Shown here: positions 18,029 to 27,729 of the stretch, one piece after another | Numbering within the stretch: position 1 is the first letter of the stretch | Layout of the letters: the number at the start of each line of letters is the position of its first letter | DNA from: Rhodospirillaceae bacterium | Lineage (GTDB): Bacteria > Pseudomonadota > Alphaproteobacteria > Rhodospirillales > Rhodospirillaceae | Direction: 5' to 3' | NCBI GenBank assembly: GCA_947476925.1 | Contig: CANJSF010000001.1 | Location: forward strand, 1-64,000 | DNA length: 64,000 bases | Notes under the pieces: generated by a model | Seen by the model: only the letters and a program-made list of their open reading frames with translations | Told to the model about the DNA's origin: nothing | The model's database searches: none | Position numbers and translations under genes: made by a program

Positions 18029-18766
18029 ATGGACCAAACACCACTCAAACGGCCGCAATTCTTTTTCACGACTGCGCCACTGCCCTGCCCGTATCTATCT
18101 GACAGGCTTGAACGCAAAATCGTCACGGAGCTTTCAGGGCCGGGTGCAGAAAACTTGCACGAAGGATTGGCCCGCGCCGGCTTTCGTCGCAGCCATTCGA
18201 TTGCATATGCGCCTGCCTGCCCGGGTTGTCGCTCTTGCGTTGCTGTGCGTGTTGTCGTTCCAGAATTTGTCCGCCGCCGTACATTGGCGCGCATTTGGCG
18301 CGAAAATGAAGACTTGTTGGCGGTAAAAGTTCCGTCGCGCGCCACTAACGAACAATTTGATCTGTTCACGCGCTATCAGCAAAGCCGTCACACCGGCAGC
18401 GATATGGCGTTGATGGGCTTTTACGAATACAGCGCCATGGTGGAAGACAGCCCTATCGATACTTTTGTTATCGAGTTCCGCGACAAAATGGGCGCGTTGA
18501 TTGCCGTGTGCCTGACCGATCGAACCAACGACGGCCTGTCGGCGGTTTACAGTTTCTTCGAAACCAAAAGCGAGCGTCAGGGCCTGGGCAACTTCATTGT
18601 GCTGTGGCTGATCGAGCATGCGCGCAAGCTCGACTTACCTTACGTGTACCTAGGCTACTGGATCGCCGATAGCGCCAAGATGGGCTACAAAGCCCGCTTC
18701 CAACCAATGGAAGCCCTTGGCACATCGGGCTGGGCGCGCATGGACGAGATATCTGCCGCCGATTAA
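18029..18766 (+). CDS. bpt: Aspartate/glutamate leucyltransferase
   Basis: 245 residues; transfers leucine from leucyl-tRNA to proteins with N-terminal Asp or Glu, marking them for ClpS/ClpAP (bacterial N-degron pathway). Arginyltransferase-like family with its N-terminal cysteine motif CPYLSDR and CPGCRSCVAVRV, and the C-terminal GNAT half containing YSFFETKSERQGLGNFIVLW and YVYLGYWIADSAKMGYKARF. Starts 5 bp after motB and is followed 9 bp later by the Asp-box gene, so the three could share a transcript. Bpt and eukaryotic-type Ate differ in specificity; the length favours Bpt. Confidence 0.93.
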   Translation: MDQTPLKRPQFFFTTAPLPCPYLSDRLERKIVTELSGPGAENLHEGLARAGFRRSHSIAYAPACPGCRSCVAVRVVVPEFVRRRTLARIWRENEDLLAVKVPSRATNEQFDLFTRYQQSRHTGSDMALMGFYEYSAMVEDSPIDTFVIEFRDKMGALIAVCLTDRTNDGLSAVYSFFETKSERQGLGNFIVLWLIEHARKLDLPYVYLGYWIADSAKMGYKARFQPMEALGTSGWARMDEISAAD

Positions 18767-18775
18767 CGCAATGCG

Positions 18776-21700
18776 ATGGCCCTCCGCTTGATGCTCCAGC
18801 TCCATGAACACAAGTGGCCGTTGCTATTGGCATTGTCGGCCCTTGCGCTCTTTCCGGTATTCAAACTTTACGAGCACCGCAACGATGCTTGCCGTGGCGC
18901 ATTGCTCGATATGCAGTTTGCACGGGCCTTGGGCCTGAGCGAGCAACAAGCTGAAGCGGTCGAAGAAGCCGGCGGCTCAGTTGAATGGTATTGCGGATTT
19001 GACGATGATCGCCTCATCCTCCTAAGGCGCGCAATTGCTGTTGAAAACGAAAATGCTGAAGGCCATGCCAAAGACTTCCACCTCAGATTTAGCAACGACG
19101 ATGGTGTCGTCGACCCCGAGTCTTTTCAGCGCGCAATCAATCAACGCCACGCCTTACTTCAAAGGCTAGGCAGAGAAAAACGGGCGGCGCTCGGCGACGC
19201 GACATCCAGAAGGTGGTCGGCATTAGGGCCCGCCAATATACCTGGGCGCATCTCAGCGCTTGCGATCAATCCTTTTGATAGTAACAACATCCTACTGGGC
19301 TCGGCCGAGGCTGGTTTGTGGATTAGCGCTGATGAGGGGCGAAACTGGAACTCGAGCAATGCACTGCCAAAGGCCCCGATCAACTCGATTGTTTTCGCGC
19401 GCAAAACGCCGGGTGTCGTATATGCTCTGCTCCGACCGCCCTTAGGGATTGGCGCTTCAAAATTCACTCCGCAGGCGATTTATAAATCGGTGGATGCTGG
19501 CGCAACTTGGACTCCCCTTGCCGCGACCGTGACAGCGTCAAACCCGGCGCAATCTTTCCTGGTCGCAACCAGCTTGGTGATGAATCCCGTCGACGACGAT
19601 ACCCTGATCGTAACCAACACATGCGCCATCCTGCGTTCTACAAACGGCGGCCAAACTTGGGCCTCGGTATACTCCAATTGTGGCGCACCTTCGCCAGGGA
19701 CAAGACAACTCACACCTGCCTATCCTCGTTTCGACCCCAACAATCCAGAGCACATTGTCGTCGGCGCAAAAGGTGGCGTGATCACAAGCAACGATGGCGG
19801 CGTGACATGGGCCGCAACGCCAATTTTAGACATAGACGCGGCGAGTTATGTCAACCCAGCGTTTGCTGCGTCCTCCGCTGGCTTGCTTTATGCTGTTAGT
19901 TATTCACCCTCAAACAGCACATCTAACGAAGGTTTAGTGCTGAAGTCCACGAACGGCGGCACATCGTGGCAGAGAATAAATACATATGAAGCTGCATATA
20001 GCGAATACACCAATCAGCTTTGGGTCGATCCCGGTAATTCGAATCTCTTAGTTTTTGGTGGCATTTTTGTCATGCGCTCGACTGACGGCGGCGCGACGAT
20101 AACTCGCATTGCCGGCCCGACGTTTAGTGGCTTCAATGGCTCCTCTCGTCCATCTTCGATGTCGACGCCACATGCCGATCAACATGTGATCATCCCGGCG
20201 ATCGGATACAATACAAATACAAATCGACGCGTGTTCGTGGGCAATGACGGTGGCGTGATTATGGCACCAGACATAGCGGCTGCCACCACTAGCACGGGCT
20301 GGATTCAGCGCAGCAGCAATCTAGTTACTGCTCAATATTATGGCATTGCGAGTTCAGCCGAAGGCGGCCTGATTCTCGCGGGTTCACAGGATCAAGGCCT
20401 ACACACTTATGCCGGCGGCACCGCTTGGGCAGCGCCGTTGAGCTACACCGACTTTTTGCGCGTGCAAATCGATCAAACTGATCGAAGTTTTGCATATTCG
20501 GCAACGCCATATCTCAGCCTCAATCGTTCAAAGGATGGCGGCTATACGTGGCAGTACATTGCCAATGATTTGCCCGATGTTGGAAACGCAAATTTTAGTG
20601 CACCTATTCTACTGAATCCGTCAAATCAGGCCCAACTTTATGTGGGGGGCCGTTCTTTGTGGATCACGCCCGATGCCCGCGCCGACAAGCCCACGTGGAA
20701 AGCCATCAAACCGCCTACAGCAACCGCATCGAACTTCGTCTCAACGATCGCCGTGGACCGCACAAATTCAAATATCATTTGGGTTGGACACAACAACGGC
20801 GAAATCTATTTTACCTCTGATGCCACGTCAGTATTACCGACTTGGACAAAGGTTACGTCGACTAAGGCCACACGCTCGGTTGGCTCGATTTTGATTGATG
20901 CTACTAATCCGCAACGTGTTCTCGTAGGATACCAAGGCAATAGCGCGGGAAATCTCATTGCTACAACTGACGGCGGACAGACTTGGAGCGATCTCACCGG
21001 CGGGTTACCGCAAACCCCGATCAATAAGATTGTTCAAGACCCCGCAGCGCCAAACACGCTCTTCATCGGAACCGGCGTCGGCATTTATGAATCACCGAAC
21101 GGGGGCACAAGCTGGACAACATCGACCGACGGGCCAGATGAAGACCTCGTTACAGATTTGGCCGTAGTTGCTGGCACAGGGGATTTGATTGCGGCCACGT
21201 TCAGCCGAGGCGCGTACATCCTGCGCGGCGCGATGACGGCAACGCCAAAAGCCGCAACTCCAATTCGAGTGGGTTCGGTCTTTTCAACTGCCCAATCCAA
21301 TGCGCGCTCTTTTTTAAGGCTCTATAACAGCAGCGTCTCCGAGGGGACTGCCACGATCACGTTGTCGGATTCCACAACTGGTCAACAAGTCGCACAGTGG
21401 GTTAGCCCCGTCGTTGCGCCAGGAACATCTGTTCAATACTCAATTTCAGAGCCTGAAAGCACACTCAGCGTTGCCGCGAAGCCCCAATTCTATTCGGTTT
21501 CTATTCAGGCTCAATTTGCGGGGCACTTTCAGCATGTGCTTTGGCGGCCAAGCGATGGAACCCTCACCAACTTAACGACTTGCGATAAGGGAGTGACGTC
21601 AAACGCAACGCGCATGACGCACGTGCATTCCTCGCGGGTTGGAAATGCGGGGTATCCAAGTTCGATCTTGGTTCACAACACACTGGAAGATCGCGAAGTC

Positions 21701-22720
21701 GAATTGAATGTGTCAGATGCAAATACCGGCGTTTTGCTCGGCAGGTACTCAACATCGAACATCAGTACTTACGGCGAGCAGCTTATCCCGATTTCCGCAA
21801 TCGAGGCGGCAGCAAATATTACGCCGTCGCCTAGCCAATTTCATTACACGATCAGCATCGCCAGCCAGACCAGTGGTTACCTTCAACACCTTGTCGATAA
21901 TCAGAAAGCCGGTGTTGTTACCGATATGTCCACCGTTTGCGCCTTAGACCAGACGGCCAGCATTACGGACCCCAACAAATTGCTCCGCCTCGGTGCGGTG
22001 TTTTCAGTCGCGCAGGGAAACTCGCAGTCATACTTGCGCTTCACAAACACTGGAACAGAAACCGGAATCCCCGTCGTAAGGCTTTACGATCCGGCGACGG
22101 GATTACAAATAGGGACTTCGAATGGGACCCAGTCTGTTGCTCCCGGGGCATCACTGCAAGTCAGCATGGCTGATATCGAACGATCAGTTTCCAGATCGCC
22201 CGATGCAACTGGTAAAATTCCAAATATCCCTAGTCCAAGCTATTATTCGGTCGTTGTTTATTCCCAATTTCCGGGAACGTTTCAGCACGTCCTTTACCAT
22301 CCCGCCGATGGTACGCTCACCAACTTGAGCACCTGTAACGCTGGCGTCACCACAAATCCAACGCAGTTGACACACGTTCATACGTCGCGCGTGGGCAACT
22401 TGGGTTTCCCAAGTTCAGTTGTGGCTTATAACACCGGGGCGTCTTCGCAAGTTGTAAATCTCGCCATTACAGATGCCCTGAATGGCAATCAGCTTGGCGT
22501 TTACACAACCGCCGCGCTACCTGCGAACGGCCAAATCACTGTGCCAGTGTCGAGCATCGAGAATGCCCTTAAACTAAAACCGACTGAGGTCCAGTTTCAT
22601 TATACCGTCACGGCGCAATCGCCTTTTAAAGGCTTTTTGCAGCACCTCGTTGAAAACCAAAGGGCCGGCGTCATTACGGATATGACAACAGTCTGCACGA
22701 TGCCGCTGTCGGGGCCATAG
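18776..22720 (+). CDS. Large Asp-box (BNR/sortilin-like) repeat protein with four C-terminal modules
   Basis: 1314 residues, function unknown. The N-terminus has one hydrophobic segment (WPLLLALSALALFPVF), a signal anchor or signal peptide. Residues ~140-825 are a beta-propeller array with about nine Asp-box motifs: SADEGRNW, SVDAGATW, STNGGQTW, SNDGGVTW, STNGGTSW, SKDGGYTW, TTDGGQTW, SPNGGTSW. From residue 831 to the end are two ~240-residue units (second from 1071). Each has two related halves: one ends FQHVL..DGTLTNL(T/S)TC, the other LQHLV(D/E)NQ.AGV(V/I)TDM.TVC. Propellers of this type bind glycans or proteins outside the cytoplasm; what this one binds is unknown. Its G+C is lower than that of its neighbours. 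Placed 9 bp after bpt. Confidence 0.88.
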   Translation: MALRLMLQLHEHKWPLLLALSALALFPVFKLYEHRNDACRGALLDMQFARALGLSEQQAEAVEEAGGSVEWYCGFDDDRLILLRRAIAVENENAEGHAKDFHLRFSNDDGVVDPESFQRAINQRHALLQRLGREKRAALGDATSRRWSALGPANIPGRISALAINPFDSNNILLGSAEAGLWISADEGRNWNSSNALPKAPINSIVFARKTPGVVYALLRPPLGIGASKFTPQAIYKSVDAGATWTPLAATVTASNPAQSFLVATSLVMNPVDDDTLIVTNTCAILRSTNGGQTWASVYSNCGAPSPGTRQLTPAYPRFDPNNPEHIVVGAKGGVITSNDGGVTWAATPILDIDAASYVNPAFAASSAGLLYAVSYSPSNSTSNEGLVLKSTNGGTSWQRINTYEAAYSEYTNQLWVDPGNSNLLVFGGIFVMRSTDGGATITRIAGPTFSGFNGSSRPSSMSTPHADQHVIIPAIGYNTNTNRRVFVGNDGGVIMAPDIAAATTSTGWIQRSSNLVTAQYYGIASSAEGGLILAGSQDQGLHTYAGGTAWAAPLSYTDFLRVQIDQTDRSFAYSATPYLSLNRSKDGGYTWQYIANDLPDVGNANFSAPILLNPSNQAQLYVGGRSLWITPDARADKPTWKAIKPPTATASNFVSTIAVDRTNSNIIWVGHNNGEIYFTSDATSVLPTWTKVTSTKATRSVGSILIDATNPQRVLVGYQGNSAGNLIATTDGGQTWSDLTGGLPQTPINKIVQDPAAPNTLFIGTGVGIYESPNGGTSWTTSTDGPDEDLVTDLAVVAGTGDLIAATFSRGAYILRGAMTATPKAATPIRVGSVFSTAQSNARSFLRLYNSSVSEGTATITLSDSTTGQQVAQWVSPVVAPGTSVQYSISEPESTLSVAAKPQFYSVSIQAQFAGHFQHVLWRPSDGTLTNLTTCDKGVTSNATRMTHVHSSRVGNAGYPSSILVHNTLEDREVELNVSDANTGVLLGRYSTSNISTYGEQLIPISAIEAAANITPSPSQFHYTISIASQTSGYLQHLVDNQKAGVVTDMSTVCALDQTASITDPNKLLRLGAVFSVAQGNSQSYLRFTNTGTETGIPVVRLYDPATGLQIGTSNGTQSVAPGASLQVSMADIERSVSRSPDATGKIPNIPSPSYYSVVVYSQFPGTFQHVLYHPADGTLTNLSTCNAGVTTNPTQLTHVHTSRVGNLGFPSSVVAYNTGASSQVVNLAITDALNGNQLGVYTTAALPANGQITVPVSSIENALKLKPTEVQFHYTVTAQSPFKGFLQHLVENQRAGVITDMTTVCTMPLSGP

Positions 22721-22754
22721 GTCCAGCCATCGCCGCCGCTGCACATCGATGGAA

Positions 22755-25052
22755 CTAACCGCCGCTAAACGGCCGGTCTTCGCGGCTAAAGCCCTTCATC
22801 GGCAAACGACCGGCCTGGGCGCGTTCACCCAGCCATTCTTTCAAAGCGGTTTCCACACGCTCGCCGTTGCCCGACATCCAACTAAGGCCCGCTTTGAGCG
22901 TGAACACCTTGGCGTCGGCGCAGCCGCCATCTTTGTAACGTTGCAAAATCACGCCGCGGCCACGGCTCATCTCGGGCACTTCTCTTAAGGGGAAAATCAG
23001 CAGCTTGCGATTCTCGCCGATAATCGCAACGTGGTCGCCCGGCTTACCTAAGTCTTCGTTGGGCAGACCCGCGGTCGACGCCATTAATGGCGCGCAAACC
23101 ACAGCCTTCTCGCCTTGGGCTAAATTCAGCGCCTGCTTGCCGTTTTTGGTTTGCGCAAAGACTTGCTCGGCGGGCACCACAAAGCCGCGGCCTTCGTTCG
23201 ACACAATCAGGAATTTTTGCTCGCGGTTAAACACGCTCATCGACACGATGACGGCATCGTTGGGCAGTTCGATAATCATGCGGATAGGTTCGCCAAAGCC
23301 CCTGCCCTGCGGCAGCTTGTCGGCGCCGATGGCATAAAACCGCCCATCCGAACCGAATAACAAAATTTTATCCGTCGATTGCGCCTTAACTGCGGCTTGG
23401 AAGCCATCGCCCTCTTTGTACTTCACGTCGGAATCGCCCGACAGCACGTCGTCGCGATGGCCTTTCATCGCCCTAATCCAGCCCTTGGCAGACAAAATCA
23501 CCGTCACAGGTTCTTTCTCGACCAGCGCATCAATGGGAATCACAACGGCTGTCGGCGCGCTGCCCAGTTCGGTACGGCGTTTCCCCAGTGGTGTTTTTTG
23601 GCCGAACTCGTCTTTGATCTCTTTGACTTGGCCCGCAATGGCTTTCCATTGTTGGTCTTCGTCTTTCAGCAGCGCTGTGAGTTGCTTCTTTTCGTCCGAC
23701 AGCTCTTTGTGCTCGCGCTTGATTTCAAATTCCTCAAGCTTGCGCAAACTGCGCAGACGCATATTTAAAATCGCTTCGGCTTGGTTGTCTGTCAGCCCAA
23801 AGGCTTTCATTAGTTTTGGCTTGGGCTCGTCCTCGGTACGGATGATTTTAATCACCTTGTCGAGATTGAGGTAACAGATCAAATACCCTTCCAGAAGTTC
23901 CAGGCGGTTTTTGATCTTCTCCAACCGATACTTAGACCGGCGCACCAACACGATCTGGCGGTGATCCAAGAACGCTTGCAAAAGCTCGCGCAAGCCCATC
24001 ACGCGCGGCGTGCCGTCAGCACCCAGCACGTTCATGTTCAGTCCGAAGCGAACTTCCAGTTCAGTTTGGCGGAACAACTGTTCCATCAGTTGCTCGGGGT
24101 CGATCGTGCGCGATTTCGGCTCTAACACGATGCGCACATCCTCGGCTGATTCATCGCGGATGTCGGCCAGGAACGGCAACTTCTTGTCGTTCAGCAACTC
24201 GGCGATGCGTTCGATCAGCTTGGCCTTCTGCACCTGGTAGGGAATTTGCGTGATGACCAAGTTGAACTGACCGCGCTCATATTTCTCGACCGTCCACTTG
24301 GCCCGCACGCGCAAACTGCCACGCCCTGTGGCGTAGGCGTCGCGAATGGTTTCGCGGCTTTCAACTAAAATGCCGCCCGTGGGAAAATCTGGCCCTTGCA
24401 CGTAATCCAGCAGCGTATTCACGTGCGCCTTGGGCGTTTTGATCAGGTGCAGAAGCGCATCGCACAACTCGCCCACATTGTGGGGTGGAATGTTGGTGGC
24501 CATGCCCACCGCGATGCCGGCCGAGCCATTGGCCAGTAGATTAGGAACGGCCGACGGCATGACAATTGGTTCAGACTCTTCGCCGTCGTACGTGGGGCGA
24601 AAGTCGATGGCATCTTCGTCCAGCCCGTCCATGAGTTTCATGGCAAACCGGGTCAGCCGCGCTTCGGTGTAACGCATGGCGGCGGCGTTATCGCCGTCGA
24701 TGTTGCCGAAGTTGCCCTGGCCCTCGACCAACGGGTAACGCACGGCAAAGTCTTGGGCCAAGCGCACCATGGCATCGTAAATCGATTGATCACCGTGCGG
24801 GTGGTATTTGCCCATCACGTCGCCGACCACACGCGCACATTTTTTAAAACCCGTCGCGGGGTCCAGCTTCAACTGCCGCATCGCGTACATTAGGCGCCGG
24901 TGCACAGGCTTGAGGCCGTCGCGCACATCGGGCAGCGAGCGCGACACAATGGTCGACAGCGCATAGGCGAGGTAACGCTCGCCCAAGGCATCGGCCAGAG
25001 GGGTTTGCCTGATTTCACCAACGGGTTTAGGGGCGGTCGGCGTCTTAGCCAT
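22755..25052 (-). CDS. parC: DNA topoisomerase IV subunit A
   Basis: 765 residues; DNA-cleaving subunit that decatenates daughter chromosomes with ParE. Winged-helix/tower core with [20 protein letters not shown], the [20 protein letters not shown] segment carrying the active tyrosine (in MRYTEARLT), and the [11 protein letters not shown]-type loop seen as [16 protein letters not shown] coiled-coil arm follows ([19 protein letters not shown]). The C-terminal domain is shorter than GyrA's and lacks a GyrA-box, so ParC is the right call. 98 bp downstream of recO, with a GGAG ribosome site before ATG 25052. Confidence 0.94.
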   Translation of the reverse strand: MAKTPTAPKPVGEIRQTPLADALGERYLAYALSTIVSRSLPDVRDGLKPVHRRLMYAMRQLKLDPATGFKKCARVVGDVMGKYHPHGDQSIYDAMVRLAQDFAVRYPLVEGQGNFGNIDGDNAAAMRYTEARLTRFAMKLMDGLDEDAIDFRPTYDGEESEPIVMPSAVPNLLANGSAGIAVGMATNIPPHNVGELCDALLHLIKTPKAHVNTLLDYVQGPDFPTGGILVESRETIRDAYATGRGSLRVRAKWTVEKYERGQFNLVITQIPYQVQKAKLIERIAELLNDKKLPFLADIRDESAEDVRIVLEPKSRTIDPEQLMEQLFRQTELEVRFGLNMNVLGADGTPRVMGLRELLQAFLDHRQIVLVRRSKYRLEKIKNRLELLEGYLICYLNLDKVIKIIRTEDEPKPKLMKAFGLTDNQAEAILNMRLRSLRKLEEFEIKREHKELSDEKKQLTALLKDEDQQWKAIAGQVKEIKDEFGQKTPLGKRRTELGSAPTAVVIPIDALVEKEPVTVILSAKGWIRAMKGHRDDVLSGDSDVKYKEGDGFQAAVKAQSTDKILLFGSDGRFYAIGADKLPQGRGFGEPIRMIIELPNDAVIVSMSVFNREQKFLIVSNEGRGFVVPAEQVFAQTKNGKQALNLAQGEKAVVCAPLMASTAGLPNEDLGKPGDHVAIIGENRKLLIFPLREVPEMSRGRGVILQRYKDGGCADAKVFTLKAGLSWMSGNGERVETALKEWLGERAQAGRLPMKGFSREDRPFSGG

Positions 25053-25150
25053 GGGCAGCGGATCTCCGGGATATAAAAGCGGCCCCCACCGGGGACAGCG
25101 CTGGTTCTATATCTAGTATGCCACGAAATCCAGCCGCCAACAAATTGGGC

Positions 25151-25870
25151 TTATTTGGCCAGCCGCTCGATCAGGCGGCTGCGCGCGGCAGGCATCGGCT
25201 GGCGTTGCGACGAGAACACATGCGTTTCAAAAAAGTGCCCGGTCAAAGCCAAGGCCGACAGCACGTCAGCATCCGACGCCTCGGTTTGCTCGCGCAAAAA
25301 CGCCGGCAGCGCCAACAACCGGTTTGCGTACGGCGCGCCGGCTTCGGCCGAAACTGCGCGGCCAGACTTTGGCGATACAAAAACTAAATTCTCGATGCTG
25401 CCCGTGCCGGCGCACGCGGTGAGATCGAGGCCAAAACCCAACTCGCGCAGCACATCGAGTTCCCACCGTGCATAGCGGGCCGCCCAGCCCTCGGTGCCAA
25501 GGGAGCGCAAGAAAGCAATGGTACCGCGTTCAATCTCAGGCTGATGCTGGCGTTCAGGCAACAGGGCATCAATCAGCGCACACGCCGACGACAGTGCGGC
25601 CAGACGGCCTGGGTCACTCATGACTTCGGCGGAATGACTGCGCACCAATTCCGCGCTCATCGTGCCAAGGTGTTCATCGAGGCGCGCACGCCACGACGCT
25701 TTGATGATATTGCCCGGTTGCAACGCGCCCTTCATGCGACGGCTGGCACCGGCCTTCACGAGTCCCGCATACCGCCCGTTGTTTTCGGTGAGCAGCGAGA
25801 CAATGGCATCGTATTCACCATGTCGCCGAACCGAAAGGATCAGGCCTTGGTCTTCCCAGCTCACCGCCAC
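25151..25870 (-). CDS. recO: DNA repair protein RecO
   Basis: 239 residues; loads RecA on SSB-coated DNA with RecR. N-terminal OB fold (DQGLILSVRRHGEYDAIVSL, GRYAGLVKAGASRR), a helical domain (YARWELDVLRELGFGLDLTA) and a C-terminal tail (ALTGHFFETHVF, RSRLIERL). The zinc-finger cysteines found in some RecO proteins are reduced to a single TACAGTG. Starts with GTG at 25870, 15 bp after a newly recognised 55-codon gene. Last of the pdxJ-to-recO operon. Confidence 0.94.
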   Translation of the reverse strand: MAVSWEDQGLILSVRRHGEYDAIVSLLTENNGRYAGLVKAGASRRMKGALQPGNIIKASWRARLDEHLGTMSAELVRSHSAEVMSDPGRLAALSSACALIDALLPERQHQPEIERGTIAFLRSLGTEGWAARYARWELDVLRELGFGLDLTACAGTGSIENLVFVSPKSGRAVSAEAGAPYANRLLALPAFLREQTEASDADVLSALALTGHFFETHVFSSQRQPMPAARSRLIERLAK

Positions 25871-25885
25871 GGTGAACCTACCGGC

Positions 25886-26053
25886 CTAGAAGCGGTTAAA
25901 GAGGAGGATCAGCCCTGTCATGAGCCCTGCCAGTCCGACAAACATCAGCACGTAGTCAGGGTTGCCTGTGGGCAATTGCCGTCCACGGCGAATCACCAGC
26001 CCGGCCAAGGCCAGCACACCGGCAAAAAAACAGATGACTGCGAAGAGTTTCAA
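25886..26053 (-). CDS. 55-residue two-helix membrane protein between era and recO
   Basis: Short gene with a TTG start at 26053 and AAGGA nine bases upstream, ending with TAG at 25886-25888. An in-frame TAG stands upstream of the start, and no ATG fits. The product begins LKLFAVICFFAGVLALAGLV, has a basic turn (IRRGRQLPTGNPD), then a second hydrophobic stretch (YVLMFVGLAGLMTGLILLF) ending NRF. Topology is two membrane helices with a short charged loop. It fills the 227-bp space between era and recO, so it is almost certainly transcribed with them. Family not recognised; expression is inference from context. Confidence 0.6.
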   Translation of the reverse strand: MKLFAVICFFAGVLALAGLVIRRGRQLPTGNPDYVLMFVGLAGLMTGLILLFNRF

Positions 26054-26097
26054 GGCAGACGAATCCTTACTGATGGTCGAGCGCTATCAGACCCAAT

Positions 26098-27012
26098 TCA
26101 AACGTTGAAGTCGAGCCCCCACACCGCGAATTGGTTACGATCTTCGCGCCAGTTCTCTTTGACTTTCACATGCAAGAAAAGGTGTATTTTGCGGTCCAGC
26201 AGGCGTTCCAACTCAGCGCGGGCCTTGGCCCCAATGTTTTTGATACGTTTACCACCCTCGCCCAACACAATGGCTTTGTGGTTGTCGCGACTCACGTAGA
26301 TGTTCTGCTCGACACGCGAGCTACCATCTTTGCGGTCTTCCCAGCTTTCGGTTTCAACCGCGCACGAATACGGTAGTTCTTGGTTCAGCTGCATAAAAAG
26401 TTGCTCGCGCGTAATTTCAGCGGCCAGTAAACGGCCGGGCATATCCGACACATCGTCCTCGGGGAACATCCACGGGCCTTGCGGCACGGCTTTGGCGATA
26501 TACTCTTTCACGCGGTCCAAACCATCACCCGTCAGCGCCGAAACCATAAATATCTCAGAAAACAGCCCGGCTAGATTCACGCGCCGGGTGAGATCGAGCA
26601 AAAGGCCTTTGTCGGCAATGTCGACTTTGTTCATCACCAAAATCGCTTTGCGCCCGCTGTTTTTAAGTTGTTCCAAAATGCGCTCGCTGTCCTCGCCCAG
26701 CTTGCGCGCCGCATCGACCACGAACATCACCGCCTCGGCGTCGGCGGCGCCCATCCAAGCTGCGGCCACCATGGCGCGATCAAAGCGCTGCTTGGCGGCA
26801 AAAATGCCCGGCGTGTCGACGTAGATGACCTGAGATGAGCCATACATCGCAATGCCGCGCACGATGCTGCGCGTGGTTTGCGCCTTCGGTGAAACAATCG
26901 ACACTTTGGCGCCGACCAAAGCATTCACCAACGTCGACTTACCCGCATTGGGCGCGCCAATAACAGCAACAAAGCCGCAGCGCGGAAGTGTTTCAACGGT
27001 GTCGTCGGTCAT
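26098..27012 (-). CDS. era: GTPase Era
   Basis: 304 residues; essential GTPase that binds the 3' end of 16S rRNA and aids 30S maturation. G1 GAPNAGKSTLVN, G2 TTRSIVRG, G3 DTPG, G4 NKVD, G5 VSALTGDG. The C-terminal KH domain contains AIVLGEGGKRIKNIGAKAR. The ATG at 27012 overlaps the rnc stop by 4 bp (ATGA), the classical rnc-era coupling. Confidence 0.98.
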   Translation of the reverse strand: MTDDTVETLPRCGFVAVIGAPNAGKSTLVNALVGAKVSIVSPKAQTTRSIVRGIAMYGSSQVIYVDTPGIFAAKQRFDRAMVAAAWMGAADAEAVMFVVDAARKLGEDSERILEQLKNSGRKAILVMNKVDIADKGLLLDLTRRVNLAGLFSEIFMVSALTGDGLDRVKEYIAKAVPQGPWMFPEDDVSDMPGRLLAAEITREQLFMQLNQELPYSCAVETESWEDRKDGSSRVEQNIYVSRDNHKAIVLGEGGKRIKNIGAKARAELERLLDRKIHLFLHVKVKENWREDRNQFAVWGLDFNV

Positions 27013-27716
27013 GATGGGCTCAATATTTTCAGCAGCGCCAAAGCTGCAGCTTGCTCTGCGATGCGTTTCGACTTGCCGTTGCCGACCGCGCCACCGTGGC
27101 CCTCTACGGTCACAGTGACAACAAAATTCGGCGCGTGGGCCGGTCCATCTTGCGAGTCAACTTTGTATAACGGCAGCGGTAAACCGCGACCCTGCGCCCA
27201 TTCTTGCAATGTGCTTTTCGAATCTTTCGGGGGTGCGACGGCTTCATCAACCAACGCGGCCCACTGCGCGCGAATGAATGCGGCCGCAGGCACCAGGCCG
27301 CCATCGAGATAAACAGCGCCGATGACTGCCTCGCAGGCATCGGCCAACACGGCGTCAACATCTTCGGCCACTTGGCCCGGTGCCATGCGAATTTCGCTGG
27401 CCATGCCACTGGCCCGCGCCACGCGCGCCAAGCTGGGCGCACTCACCAACGCCGCTAACCGAAGCGCCAACAGCCCCTCAGCTTCTGTGCTGAACTTTTG
27501 GAACAGCAACTCGGCGATCACCAAACCAAGTACGCGATCACCCAAAAACTCCAGACGCTCGTTGGCAAAGCTGTCTGTTTCCGCCGCGCCGCCGACTTTG
27601 CGCATGCCCACAAGGCTGCGATGTGTCAGGGCGCGCGCGAGTAGCGACTCATCGGCAAAGCGATGACCAAGGACCGTCTCAAGGGCGTGTCGGTCTTGTG
27701 CCAGTTGGCCCGTCAT
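27009..27716 (-). CDS. rnc: Ribonuclease III
   Basis: 235 residues from ATG 27716; cuts double-stranded RNA in rRNA precursors and regulatory RNAs. Signature NERLEFLGDRVLGLVIAELL with the catalytic acidic residues, a second acidic site DACEAVIGAVYLDGG, and a C-terminal dsRNA-binding domain (NFVVTVTVEGHGGAVGNGKS, then a KRIAEQAAALALL helix). The open frame extends to 27872, but that part overlaps lepB and is unlike any RNase III; the chosen start begins MTGQLAQDRHALE, 13 bp after lepB. Confidence 0.96.
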   Translation of the reverse strand: MTGQLAQDRHALETVLGHRFADESLLARALTHRSLVGMRKVGGAAETDSFANERLEFLGDRVLGLVIAELLFQKFSTEAEGLLALRLAALVSAPSLARVARASGMASEIRMAPGQVAEDVDAVLADACEAVIGAVYLDGGLVPAAAFIRAQWAALVDEAVAPPKDSKSTLQEWAQGRGLPLPLYKVDSQDGPAHAPNFVVTVTVEGHGGAVGNGKSKRIAEQAAALALLKILSPS

Positions 27717-27729
27717 GCTGGGCCAAGCC

